From the NCBI GenBank assembly GCA_002946415.1, contig NJPS01000010.1:1536804-1600803 (forward strand): a DNA stretch of 64,000 nucleotides, read 5' to 3'. A program made the translations under genes and the position numbers. Numbering within the stretch: the first letter of the stretch is position 1; every line of letters starts with the position of its first letter. Under the pieces are notes generated by a model. That model did not search any database. It saw only the letters and a list, made by a program, of their open reading frames with translations, and was not told where the DNA came from. The DNA is from Rutstroemia sp. NJR-2017a BVV2 (lineage: Eukaryota; Ascomycota; Leotiomycetes; Helotiales; Rutstroemiaceae). This document shows positions 10,835 to 20,489 of this stretch, piece by piece.

Positions 10835-12206
10835 GGTAAATTTTGGACAAAAGCTTGGGTTATCTCGAAGATTCAGAGGGGGTAGATAGGAGGGACGTGG
10901 GGTGGTTAGGATTGGGAATTATATAGAATGCCCGGCATTGTGCTGGGAAGAATCTTTGTTCTTTCTTTGACTGGAAGGGAGAAACTCATCTCTTCTTATT
11001 GGGACCTGGGATTTGGAGTTACCATGAAGTATTTTTAAACAAGTCGTTGTTGTTCTGGGTCTTTGTTCTTTGTGCTGCTTGAAGAAGGCCCTAATGTTCC
11101 CTTTTCGCTGCGATTCGATATTCTTTGGAATGTATTGCAGCTTCATCAATTTAAGCATTGCGCTGAAAGATATCAAAGAAGAATGGGTCAGAAATATATC
11201 ACAATTCGAAGTATGACAAAGTTATAGTTACATACAGTTAATGGAAAGCCTAGATAACCTGAAATAGCGTAACGTATCCCTATGTAAATAAGCTTCTCAG
11301 CCATGCAAAAAACTTGGTTGGATAGCCCTTTAGACTTCAATGGCTGCGGAATCTAAATCAAGGAAATCATCTTGATTAGGAAATTGGGGTCTGATAATCT
11401 GGAGCTTCGACGTATAGCATCAATAGATAGAGTTTCCGATGGACCATATGGCCTCCGGCTTCCTTGAATCATCGGGTCGTGAGTGGCAATCTGGGGACTA
11501 TGGTAATATTGGCTGATGGTTGGTGGATAGATCTCTCAAGAAGATTAGGAACTCCTTCGCGTGATGTTCTCCAGATGTTGAGTAGGTCGTGCGCATCGTG
11601 AGTCCCAAGTCGTGACGCAGTAATATCAAACCAATGTTAAGATATCTTGGTGGAGTAAGCAATCTAAATTGTACGGGGAGGCCCCGCGACCCGCAACAGT
11701 GGGCAAGAAGATCTGTTGCAGAATCCATGAAGTAGATCCAAGTCTTGATGCCATGCGTACGAAGTACATGCAACAGGTAACTTACTTGTACAGCTGAGCT
11801 ACCGGTAATGGATTTTGGTGATGCTTCCGTGTGATTGGTTGGGAGTAGCAATAATTCATTCTTTGTGCACCCAGAGTTCCAAGTAGGGATAAGAATCCTG
11901 TCTCCAATCAAGCTACAGCCGACGTCATCGGTAGTTTGTCCGCATTGAACCAGGATTGCATGATCTACCTACCATCCTTTGCTGCTCCACATTCTAGTTC
12001 CCACCTACTCCAAGATCACCTTCGTCAACAAGCATAAACTCTTCCAAACCCTCCTTCCTTCTTCTTCCAACAATTTATTTGAAACGCAATTCTCCTTCGA
12101 TACCTGCATATCATCAAAGACAAAGACGAATTGATCGAGTTCTCTAATCAGCCATCGCAGACCATACAAAGAAACGACAATCGCATCAGCTCATACAGTC
12201 GCCGCA
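10835..12206. other. Intergenic upstream of the eisosome gene
   Basis: No gene is supported. A 137-codon open frame on the minus strand (11911-11498) has no recognisable domain and contains likely splice-like interruptions, so I did not call it. The segment 11950-12206 is C/A-rich and pyrimidine-rich and fits the promoter and long 5' leader of the Pil1 gene. Confidence 0.4.
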
Positions 12207-13775
12207 ATGCATCGCACATATTCTATGAGACAATCGCGGGCTCCTACAGTAAGTTTTCCTCTGCGAAGGGCTCTGGCGCATTCTGTCGCATAACAAGAAC
12301 TGCTTTCACTGACGATGATATTTACTCTCAGGCCTCGCAACTTCAAAATCCTCCCCCACCACCATCGAGCACAAAGTCTGGTAGACTCTTCGGAAGAGGC
12401 GGTTTCGGTCAGTATTTTCTATGACGTCGACGATTATCTTCATATCACATGGGAGGGGCATCTGGAAGGCTATCGGTGCAGGAATTCAGGGCGACGCATT
12501 AACATCAGTGAGGCTCTGAAGCATTGAAGTCAATCGCATCCACTGGTCAGAGCAGCAACTTGTTGAATGCGCGTCCAGCTACCATTACCTGCGACGATGC
12601 CTGCTTCACACATTGAGATGCCTCCACGATGTTGGGATAAAGACATCAATTTGCTACATCAATCTGCTACTATGTATACTTTCTTACCGTAGAGGTGGCT
12701 AACATCTCCAAAAACAGGCCATGCTCTCCGTCATAAGGCCGCCGCTCAGTTCGGCCCAGATCTTGCCAAGAAGCTTTCTCAACTCGTAAAGATGGAGAAG
12801 AACGTTATGCGCAGTATGGAGCTTGTTGGCAGAGAAAGAATGGAAGTTGCTGTGAGTATCAGATCCACGAACTTTGTAATATTGCCATTCTCAAACTGAC
12901 ATCCTATAGCAACAACTTTCCATCTGGGGTGAATCATGTGATGACGATGTGTCGGATGTCACGGATAAGCTTGGTGTATTGCTATATGAAATTGGTGAAC
13001 TCGAGGATCAATATGTTGATCGTTACGACCAATATCGTGTCACTATCAAGAGCATCAGAAATATTGAAGCTTCCGTTCAGCCAAGTAGAGACCGTAAGTA
13101 CTAAATCGTACCAGTGATTGGAACATAGCTAATAAAGTACCAGGCAAGCAAAAGATCACTGATCAAATCGCCCAACTCAAATACAAAGAGCCAAACTCGC
13201 CCAAGATCGTTGTTCTTGAGCAGGAGCTTGTTCGTGCTGAAGCCGAATCTCTTGTCGCAGAGGCTCAACTTTCCAACATCACTCGTGAGAAGCTAAAGGC
13301 AGCTTACACCTACCAATTTGATGCCCTTCGCGAACATTGCGAGAAGCTTGCCATCATTGCTGGTTACGGAAAGCATCTCTTGGAACTCATTGATGATACC
13401 CCAGTTACACCTGGTGAGACCCGTACTGCTTATGATGGATACGAGGCCAGCAAGGCCATCATCCAAGACTGCGAGGATGCCCTGACCAACTGGGTCAATG
13501 CCAATGCTGCCGTCTCTGCCAAGCTATCTACTCGTGCCCGCACTTTGTCTCAACGCAGGCGCAACAACATCCAGCGAAATGCTGATGGTATTGATCTTAC
13601 CGGTCAGGATGTTCCACTACCAGATGACAACTCAAGCGGTTTGTGGGTGCCCGCCAGCGTCCACAAGGGCGAGACAGAGTATGATGACGAGGACGAAGAT
13701 GAAGAAGTCGGAGCAATGTCAACTCACGAGAGCACCAATGGCGAGCACCGAGGCCGTCAAGAAATCGTCGCATAA
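12207..13775 (+). CDS. PIL1: Eisosome core protein Pil1/Lsp1
   Basis: BAR-domain protein of 355 aa that assembles eisosomes, the furrow-like plasma-membrane domains that respond to sphingolipid long-chain bases and to nutrient or tension stress. It has five exons: 12207-12248, 12332-12407, 12718-12851, 12910-13093 and 13144-13775, and the phases close exactly. The start [14 protein letters not shown] is the conserved N-terminus of the family. It is followed by a Pro run and [15 protein letters not shown], then the BAR core from about residue 45 ([53 protein letters not shown]) to about residue 270 ([20 protein letters not shown]). The C-terminal tail is acidic. The second intron is unusually long (310 nt). 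The family assignment is very secure. Whether it is the Pil1 or the Lsp1 paralogue cannot be decided from this copy alone. Confidence 0.95.
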
Positions 13776-14537
13776 TCGAATCACTTTCAAAAAATCAAGA
13801 GAAAAACTAGTTGTCTTTATTGAGAAAGTGCGGAGTTATGTTATGAAACCATGGATTGGTGGAGGATATTCCCAAGGTCTCTTTGGCTTTGCTTGCTATG
13901 TTTACTTAACGTCTGCTTTGCTCTGCTGGGAAAGATACGAATGCTTATGATGATAATGGAGTGGTAATCAAATCATACATGAAATGATGACGACGGTTTG
14001 AGGAATACTTGAGTTTAGGCACGCGGGATGAAAAAGGCTTCGGGGTGGAGATAGTTATATGATTTTGGTTTTATTTTGTACTTTGTATGTGTAGTTCGTA
14101 ATTAGATTCTTAATCTTTGCTTGATTGTCTCGATTTCCTACCTGTCAAAGTTGGTGATCCGGGCGTGTGCCCCCGTCATGGGCACCTCATCGGTTCCTCC
14201 TCCTTCCTTCGTCTCTGCTCAATGCGGGGGTATCTCTCACAATCATTCACATTCCACCCGCCTGCGACGAGTTGTCCAATCAAAACAACCAGAACCAGAA
14301 ATCGCAATCTCTGCTCACATCCGAACATAATCTATCCTCTCCCAAGAGTATCCTAAAACCACAGCGATCTGTACTTCCCCTCGGCGCCATACTCGCCCGA
14401 CAAGAACACCCCTCCCCCTAACATCCACCCGCATCTTTCACCCCCCTCCCCCTCTCTCGCCTCTCCCCTCCCCACCACAAACCATACCTGAACCATTCGC
14501 CCAGCGCATGCGCAGAACCCCCTCTCCACCAAAATAT
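13776..14537. other. Convergent 3' flanks of PIL1 and NAA38
   Basis: The 3' region of PIL1 is followed by a C-rich stretch (14150-14530) downstream of NAA38. Open frames of 60-80 codons here are low-complexity shadows. No gene or RNA is recognised. Confidence 0.4.
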
Positions 14538-15058
14538 CTACTTCCTAGCAGCTTCCCGGCCCCGAACCTGGCTCTCGAATTCTTCAAGCTCGATCTTGCG
14601 AATGTATTCTCCTGGCACAACAACAAGCCCCAGGTAGCGGGATGTGAGATCTTTTTTTATGGCGGGCTGAGATGATGAGGATAGTTCGGCCGCGCTGGGA
14701 GGGGCCGGGAAGCGGTATTCGTAGGTGTGGGAGAGGATTATGTTGAGGTCCTGGGAGGAGGGGGAGGGGGGTTAGTTAGGGGTAGAAGGAAGGTTTGGGG
14801 TGGAGAGGGAGGGATAGGTGTGAAAGGGGGAATGGGTGTGAAAGGGGGAATGGGTGTGGAGGGGGGGAGGGAGAGAAGAGGAGAATGGAGGGGAAAACAA
14901 ACAGAATCGGTACATTTGAATTCTCCCAAGAACATTCGCTCGTCCGTGGTGTGAATGCGGAGAGTTTTAGATATGAGGCTATGGAGATAAATCCGCGCTT
15001 CGTCCTGGGGGGTGAATTTCGAGGATTCGGAGGATTTCGAAGGTTGTACGTCCGTCAT
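14538..15058 (-). CDS. NAA38: NatC N-acetyltransferase auxiliary subunit Naa38 (LSM domain)
   Basis: Small Sm-like protein of 122 aa, the Naa38/Mak31 subunit of the NatC complex that acetylates nascent proteins starting with Met-hydrophobic residues at the ribosome. It has two exons: 15058-14903 (52 codons) and 14750-14538. The first ends ...RMFLGEFKCTDS and the second opens DLNIILSHTYEYR, joining the Sm1 motif (LISKTLRIHTTDERMFLGEF) to Sm2 (DLTSRYLGLVVVPGEYIRKI). The protein ends in a charged helix (ELEEFESQVRGREAARK). Length agrees with the human orthologue (about 125 aa). The 152-nt intron is extremely strand-biased and contains tandem repeats. It is divergent from RAD2, with about 400 bases between the starts. 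Confidence 0.9.
14815..14880. repeat. 18-bp tandem repeat inside the NAA38 intron
   Basis: Three imperfect units of the type gtgaaagggggaatgggt follow one another on the plus strand, continuing into a G/A-rich run. The whole lies in the NAA38 intron, so the transcript strand is C/T-rich, resembling an extended polypyrimidine tract. Confidence 0.7.
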
Positions 15059-15455
15059 TTTGCGGAAGCTGGACTCTCTGCGGGAGGGACGATGTGATTG
15101 AGGAGGGGGAAATGATATTTATCGGCGATAAGATAAGGATTTGTTTCACGTGATGTCGTGGATTATGTTTGCGTCATTACGCGATTGGAGTGAAGGCAAG
15201 GCAACAGTAAAGTAGGCAAGATTTATTCACGACACGATTTGCGCCTCGCCTGACTAAAATTGATAGAAAGAGATGCTTGAAGTGGAATTCACTCGATAGC
15301 CTGTTGAAGGAGATGGGATGACTACTCTACAAAGATAGGCTCAAGCATAATATTGCTTTGGTTCTGTTAACCGTTTCTACAACTCCAAGTGCGACATTGT
15401 GCGCCATCAAAGCTCACACCATATTCAACACTTTGAGTAAGAACACTACCTCACA
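15059..15455. promoter_or_regulatory. Divergent promoter NAA38/RAD2
   Basis: About 400 bases separate the start codons of NAA38 (minus) and RAD2 (plus). It contains a CACGTGA E-box-like site near 15148 and no open frame of note, and is presumably shared by two housekeeping genes. No further element can be assigned with confidence. Confidence 0.5.
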
Positions 15456-18400
15456 ATGGGTGTTACCGGTCTCTGGACCGTTCTCCAACCCTGCGCACGG
15501 CCTACGCCTCTCCCTACCCTCAATCGCAAACGTCTCGCAGTCGACGCCTCGATCTGGATCTACCAGTTCCTCAAAGCCGTGCGCGACAAAGAAGGCAATG
15601 CGCTGCGCAACTCCCACATTGTCGGTTTCTTCCGGCGCATATGCAAGCTGCTATTTCACGGTATCAAACCCGTATTTGTGTTCGATGGCGGCGCGCCGAT
15701 TCTCAAACGACAGACGGTTCTGGCGAGAAAGAGAAGACGAGAGGGGAGGAGAGAAGATGCGGTTAGGACGGCGGGGAAACTGTTGAGTGTGCAGATGAAG
15801 AGGAAGGCGGAGGAGGATGCGGAGGAGCGGAAGAGGAGGGAGAAGGATAATCTGGAGAGAGGTGGGAGAGCAGTTCCTGATGTGGATGTGGAAGAAATCC
15901 CGGAGAATTTGGCGTATGTGGATGAATTCGGCATGTCCGCGCAAGAGAAACAAGCGACGAGAAAATTTCATAAGAAAGACGCATATCATCTCCCTGAGCT
16001 CACAAACGGTATAGAGGGAATGGGTAGGCCAGAAGATCCGCGAATTATGAGCGCGGAAGAGTTGGAGGAGTATGCGAGACAGTTTCATAATGGGGAGGAT
16101 GTCAACTTGTATGATTTTAGCAAGATCGATTTTAACGGGGACTTCTTTATGAGTTTACCGGCCGGAGATCGCTATAATATTTTGAACGCAGCGAGGCTGA
16201 GGAGTAGGTTGCGAATGGGCTTGAGTAAGGAACAGTTGGAGGAGATGTTTCCGGATAGGATGGCCTTCTCGAAGTTTCAGATTGAGAGGGTCAGAGAGAG
16301 GAATGAGTTGACACAGAGGTTGATGAATCTTAATGGTATGAATGGGGAGGATAAGATGTTTGGAGTAAATGGGACGGGGAGGATTGCGGGTGAGAGAGGG
16401 AGAGAATATGTGCTTGTCAAGAATGATGGAGTTGAGGGTGGTTGGGCTCTTGGTGTAGTTAGTACGGAAAGGGGTGTTGGGGACAGAAATAAACCAATTG
16501 ATGTGGACGAGCTGTATGAGAGGAAAAAGGTCAACTTAGCCTCTGATTCCGAAGAAGAAGACGAATTTGAGGATGTACCTGTGGAGGGATTGAATCGACT
16601 ACCCAAGCCTAAAAATGATGGAAGAAATATGACCTACGGCGACTTTCAAGCAAGGGAGGTCGAAGAAAGAAGGCGGGAGTTCTATAATTCGAGAAAGGCG
16701 CCTACCTCAAAGGCACGAGCACTACCACGAGAGGATACCGACTCGCTTTTCCTCGATGATAATCAGACTGGTGCAGGTCCGGTGAACCCAAATATGGATG
16801 ATGATGAAGATGATCTGAACCGTGCCATTGCGATGTCATTACAGCAAGATGGAGATAATGACATGGAGCTCGATGAGGAAGAACACGTCAATCGAGCTAT
16901 CGAGCTATCGCTTAAGCAGAGTCGTGGGGAAGAATCAGATGTAGACGATGACATTTTTGAAGATGTTCCAGTACCAGAATACCATCAGAAAGCAGCGGAG
17001 CCAGCCAAACCTCTTGCCAATTCGAGTGGGAAGATGATTGCGCATATTGTTAATAATAGAGCAAATGCGGCGGTCCCGAAACGCAAGGAGGTAGAAGAGA
17101 ATGCTGGTAGTGACAGTGATAGCGATATGGACTTTCAAGCTGCGTTGGCCAAAGCAAGAAAGCAGAAAGCACCGGAAAAGAAACGGCAGCCAGCGCCGGT
17201 TTCCGAGAACAAGAGGAATCCGTTCGATGGCCCGCTGCCTTTTGAGAGGTTAGACTTCAAGACTTCTTTGTTTGGAAAGAAGACGCAAGCTCCCAAGCCC
17301 ATTGAAGCAAGTCAACAAGATGGCGAAGACCAAGATGAATTAGCGGGCGGATTCGAAGTCGAAGGGGATGAAGAAAAAGCCAAACCACTACCGCCTTGGC
17401 TAGCTGGCAACGATGACATCAGATCTCAGGTGCAGGAACAGCGCAGAAAAGATCAAGAGTTGAATGCGGAAGATCGTGACCGCGCAATTGAAGACGGGAG
17501 GGTCTTTCAACGTAATCACGGTGTCATTGAGCTGGAGTCGGATGACGATAATAGTGATGTGGAGATTTTAGATAAACCACCAACTCCGAAAGCTACGGTG
17601 GAGAAGATGAATGATCTGGCTGAGGTAGTGAGAGTTGAGCCGCCGCAGCCAGATACTCCAGATGTTAGAAACCCCTCCCAACAGCCGGGTGAAGTCAATG
17701 TTTCTGAAAAGGGACATGATTCGGATGAACCAATTGAGTGGCCGGAGAGTGATCATGATGATTACCTACATTCCCTGCGATATAATACAACGGCAGTAAA
17801 CGCAAAAGAGCCTGCCGGTGGCAGGATTCAAGAAGGCCCATCGAAATCAAAGTCGCCATCTCCTGTGTTTGAAGATGTTGAGCTTCCTAAAATTGATGAA
17901 CCATTAACAGAAAAGAGTCCATCCCCTACTTTCGAGGATGTCACCATGCCTGAATTTAGTGGACCATCGGCAGCCAAGAGTCCAACTCCGATCTTCGAAG
18001 ATTCAAATATGCTTGGCCGCACATCAGGCTTTCAATCTGGGCCGTCGGGACTCTCAGAAGCGGAACTCGAAGAATCATACAACCGCCAGCAAGCCCAGGA
18101 AATAGCGGATGAATTCGACTTCAGCGACCCAGAAGAGGAAGAGCTCCTTACACAGTTGGCTATGGAAGCAGAAGAGCATGCCCGGTTTGCAAGCACTTTG
18201 AACAACAAGTCCGAAAAGGAGAACCAGGAAGCATACGAGAAGGAACTCAAAGCTCTACGAAATCAGCAAAAGAAAGATCGTCGAGATGCGGATGAAGTGT
18301 CACATATAATGATTACGGAGTGTCAGGCTCTGCTTCGTCTGTTTGGATTACCATATATCACTGCGCCGATGGAAGCTGAGGCTCAGTGCGCTGAGCTTGT

Positions 18401-19421
18401 ACGTCTTGGCCTTGTGGATGGTGTGGTGACGGATGATTCTGATATCTTTCTTTTTGGTGGCACCCGTGTCTACAAGAATCTATTCAACAGCAACAAGCTG
18501 GTCGAGTGTTACGTTGCCTCCGATCTGGAGAAAGAACTGTCGCTTTCTCGAGACCAACTTATCGCGATTGCGCACCTCTTAGGGTCAGATTACACCGAAG
18601 GCCTTCCAGGAATTGGACCGGTCACGGCTGTAGAAATCATTTCAGAATTCCCCGACCCGAAAACTGGACTGGAAGAGTTTAGGGATTGGTGGGCAAGTAT
18701 CCAACATCATCCCAGCACAATTTCCTCTGAAACATCACTCTTCCGGAAGAAATTCCGCCGCTCACAAGCTACGAAACTTTTCCTTCCTCCTGGATTTCCT
18801 AGCCCTGCTGTCACCGAAGCTTATCTCAAACCAGATGTGGATAGTACACCGGAGCCTTTCCAATGGGGAGTTCCGGATCTGGGAGCACTGAGAGATTTCC
18901 TCATGGCGACAATTGGATGGAGTCAAGAGAGGACGGATGAGGTGCTGGTTCCGGTGATTAGGGATATGAATAGGCGGGAGCAAGAAGGTACGCAAAGTAA
19001 CATTACGAGGTTCTTCGAGGGGGCAGTTGGAGTGGGTGCGAATGCAAATGGTGGCACGGGGAAAGGTGCAGGGAGTAAGAGGATGAGGGAGGCGGTTGGG
19101 AAGTTGAGGGCGAAGAAGGGGGCTTTGCAGGGGACGTTCGCGGATGAGGCGGCGGAGTGGGCGAAGAAGAATGATTTGAGTTTTACGGAGAAGGAGAGGG
19201 AGAAGGTGGAGAAGAAGAGGGGTGGAAAGGGCAAGGGGAAGAAGAGAAGTGCAAGAGCTGTGGAAGAAGTGGACGGAGAGGAGGAGGATGGGGCGGAGGT
19301 AGAGGAGGATAATGAGGCAGATGGAGAAAGCGATGAGGTCGTTGCAAGTAGTAATGGAAAAGGTAAGGCTGCCCCAAAAAGTGGGGGACAAGCTGCCAAG
19401 CGGAAAAAGATGAAGGCATGA
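15456..19421 (+). CDS. RAD2: Rad2/XPG DNA excision-repair endonuclease
   Basis: Structure-specific 5'-flap-type nuclease that makes the 3' incision in nucleotide excision repair, in the nucleus with TFIIH. It is intronless and 1321 aa long. The N-domain starts at residue 1 (MGVTGLWTVLQPCARPTPL, VDASIWIYQFLKAVRDKEGN, FVFDGGAP with the first catalytic Asp residues). A long acidic spacer follows, holding two ubiquitin-interacting motifs near residues 451 and 476 (LNRAIAMSLQQD, VNRAIELSLKQS) and three KSPSPxFEDV-type repeats at about 797-852. The I-domain begins near 950 (YITAPMEAEAQCAELVRLG, VVTDDSDIFLFGG) and continues to the helix-hairpin-helix GLPGIGPVTAVEI. A PCNA-binding-like box QSNITRFF lies near 1180, and the C-terminus is Lys-rich, fitting a nuclear localisation signal. 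The length is in the family's upper range. Confidence 0.96.
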   Translation: MGVTGLWTVLQPCARPTPLPTLNRKRLAVDASIWIYQFLKAVRDKEGNALRNSHIVGFFRRICKLLFHGIKPVFVFDGGAPILKRQTVLARKRRREGRREDAVRTAGKLLSVQMKRKAEEDAEERKRREKDNLERGGRAVPDVDVEEIPENLAYVDEFGMSAQEKQATRKFHKKDAYHLPELTNGIEGMGRPEDPRIMSAEELEEYARQFHNGEDVNLYDFSKIDFNGDFFMSLPAGDRYNILNAARLRSRLRMGLSKEQLEEMFPDRMAFSKFQIERVRERNELTQRLMNLNGMNGEDKMFGVNGTGRIAGERGREYVLVKNDGVEGGWALGVVSTERGVGDRNKPIDVDELYERKKVNLASDSEEEDEFEDVPVEGLNRLPKPKNDGRNMTYGDFQAREVEERRREFYNSRKAPTSKARALPREDTDSLFLDDNQTGAGPVNPNMDDDEDDLNRAIAMSLQQDGDNDMELDEEEHVNRAIELSLKQSRGEESDVDDDIFEDVPVPEYHQKAAEPAKPLANSSGKMIAHIVNNRANAAVPKRKEVEENAGSDSDSDMDFQAALAKARKQKAPEKKRQPAPVSENKRNPFDGPLPFERLDFKTSLFGKKTQAPKPIEASQQDGEDQDELAGGFEVEGDEEKAKPLPPWLAGNDDIRSQVQEQRRKDQELNAEDRDRAIEDGRVFQRNHGVIELESDDDNSDVEILDKPPTPKATVEKMNDLAEVVRVEPPQPDTPDVRNPSQQPGEVNVSEKGHDSDEPIEWPESDHDDYLHSLRYNTTAVNAKEPAGGRIQEGPSKSKSPSPVFEDVELPKIDEPLTEKSPSPTFEDVTMPEFSGPSAAKSPTPIFEDSNMLGRTSGFQSGPSGLSEAELEESYNRQQAQEIADEFDFSDPEEEELLTQLAMEAEEHARFASTLNNKSEKENQEAYEKELKALRNQQKKDRRDADEVSHIMITECQALLRLFGLPYITAPMEAEAQCAELVRLGLVDGVVTDDSDIFLFGGTRVYKNLFNSNKLVECYVASDLEKELSLSRDQLIAIAHLLGSDYTEGLPGIGPVTAVEIISEFPDPKTGLEEFRDWWASIQHHPSTISSETSLFRKKFRRSQATKLFLPPGFPSPAVTEAYLKPDVDSTPEPFQWGVPDLGALRDFLMATIGWSQERTDEVLVPVIRDMNRREQEGTQSNITRFFEGAVGVGANANGGTGKGAGSKRMREAVGKLRAKKGALQGTFADEAAEWAKKNDLSFTEKEREKVEKKRGGKGKGKKRSARAVEEVDGEEEDGAEVEEDNEADGESDEVVASSNGKGKAAPKSGGQAAKRKKMKA

Positions 19422-19563
19422 ATGTACAATATCAACGAAATAATACAACCCGAGAACTACATAGGAATGTGTTACTGAAGGGCGTCCGTCCGCCTGTCAG
19501 CTTCGAATCCGGATGCGTTGCCGAGATTGCCTCGGAGATAAGAAGCCACACCCTGAACCGAGT

Positions 19564-19821
19564 CTCTTCGGAGGAGAAAAAACAGGCCCATCTGAGGCTC
19601 TCAGTACAAAAATGATAATAAGAACTTTATAATCTCTCAAAGTCTTTGGGATATTTATTTAGTGATAATATCCTTAGTATTTCTAATATTTTAGGACTTT
19701 TAGGACTTTTAGGACTTTTAGGACTTTTAGGACTTTTAGGACTTTTAGGATATTTGTTGGATAATATAGTAAATAGCTTCAACATTGTTCTAAATCGGCC
19801 TGTTTTTTCTACTCCGAAGAG
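19564..19821. mobile_element. MITE, long copy (258 bp)
   Basis: Non-autonomous inverted-repeat transposon. The left end starts ctcttcggaggagaaaaaac (aggcc follows) and the right end is the near-perfect reverse complement, ending in ctactccgaagag, giving about 25 bp of TIR with one mismatch. The 5-bp sequence cgagt flanks it directly on both sides (19559-19563 and 19822-19826), a target-site duplication. It shares its right half with the shorter copy at 7634-7792, including the segment just inside the TIR (tgttctaaatcgg versus tgtcctaaatcgg). Its centre contains a 9-bp tandem array missing from the other copy. No open frame of note is present. Confidence 0.8.
19693..19746. repeat. Six exact copies of a 9-bp repeat inside the MITE
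   Basis: The unit aggactttt is repeated six times without error, with a diverged seventh (aggatattt). It appears expanded after insertion, since the other MITE copy lacks it. Confidence 0.85.
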
Positions 19822-20020
19822 CGAGTGCACCCGACAATAAAGCGAAGCTTTTCCCTCCCCAAATTGAAGCTTTCCCTGCAGCAACCCGCATACGGTACCT
19901 GACCGCCGAGCAAGTACAGATTGTGAGGTGACTCGTGCTCCATACTTTTAGCAATCAACGGCGAGACTCATTGGTCAGAATGCAAGCTAACCCTTGAACT
20001 TCCCCATCCAGTATAGCCAA

Positions 20021-20209
20021 TCACTCTAACCGTTTCCCCGCCTCAGCAGGAAGCTTATCCCAGTCAGGAAGGTAGCAGCCACCGATAAACAAGCCTTCGG
20101 GATTGACACGAGATGTACCAGGATTCTTGGCATTTGCACCTGCCGGATGGGTAAACTTGGTCAAAGTGGCTATGATGGTACCATTGGCATTTGGTAATGA
20201 TGGAGCTGA
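20021..20209 (-). pseudogene. Unassigned 3' exon-like fragment
   Basis: A 62-codon open frame on the minus strand reads like the C-terminus of a real protein (ANGTIIATLTKFTHPAGANA, KNPGTSRVNPEGLFIGGC, YLPDWDKLPAEAGKRLE, stop). A possible acceptor AG lies just upstream. A Lys/Glu-rich frame is present further upstream (about 20450-20340), but no splice model joins them convincingly, and the 5' part would run into the promoter and start of the peptidase gene. I do not recognise the family. It is probably a remnant, although a short expressed gene cannot be excluded. Confidence 0.35.
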
Positions 20210-20489
20210 TCAACTGCTGGTGGGACAGTATCTGGGGAGGCAAATGATGAGATTGGAGGGAGATGGCACGACTTGCTAAGATAAGTGGAGTTAATGTCAG
20301 GAACGGATCTGGGAGGGATTGTGAGGTATTTCTTTCGGTAAGGTGGCACTGCAGCTGCTGTGATGAGCGAGCCATAAAGAGCTTCTTGCTCTCCTCAATC
20401 TTGAGATTCTTCTTCTCCTCATCCCGCTCAATCTTTTTCTCTTCACTCCGCACCTCAATTGGAACAATTGATCCCGGTGTGCTTCAATC

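Larger units (their letters stand above)
19422..20020. other. Intergenic carrying the long MITE copy
   Basis: Between RAD2 and the peptidase gene. It contains the 258-bp inverted-repeat element (19564-19821) and no gene. The flanks 19422-19558 and 19830-20020 show nothing further. Confidence 0.5.

Noticed and set aside
10458..10850. 130-aa version of the small secreted peptide
   Set aside because: The first 60 residues come from the TTGCTTGG repeat and would bury the signal peptide; the internal Met is preferred.
11498..11911. 137-codon minus-strand frame upstream of PIL1
   Set aside because: No family resemblance and no start or splice context. Probably chance or an unrecognisable relic.
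18762..19448. 228-codon open frame opposite RAD2
   Set aside because: Antisense shadow of the Lys/Glu-rich Rad2 C-terminus; composition is Leu/Pro/Ser only and has no motif.
19499..19520. ttcgaatcc word resembling a tRNA T-loop
   Set aside because: No D-arm, anticodon stem or acceptor complement around it.
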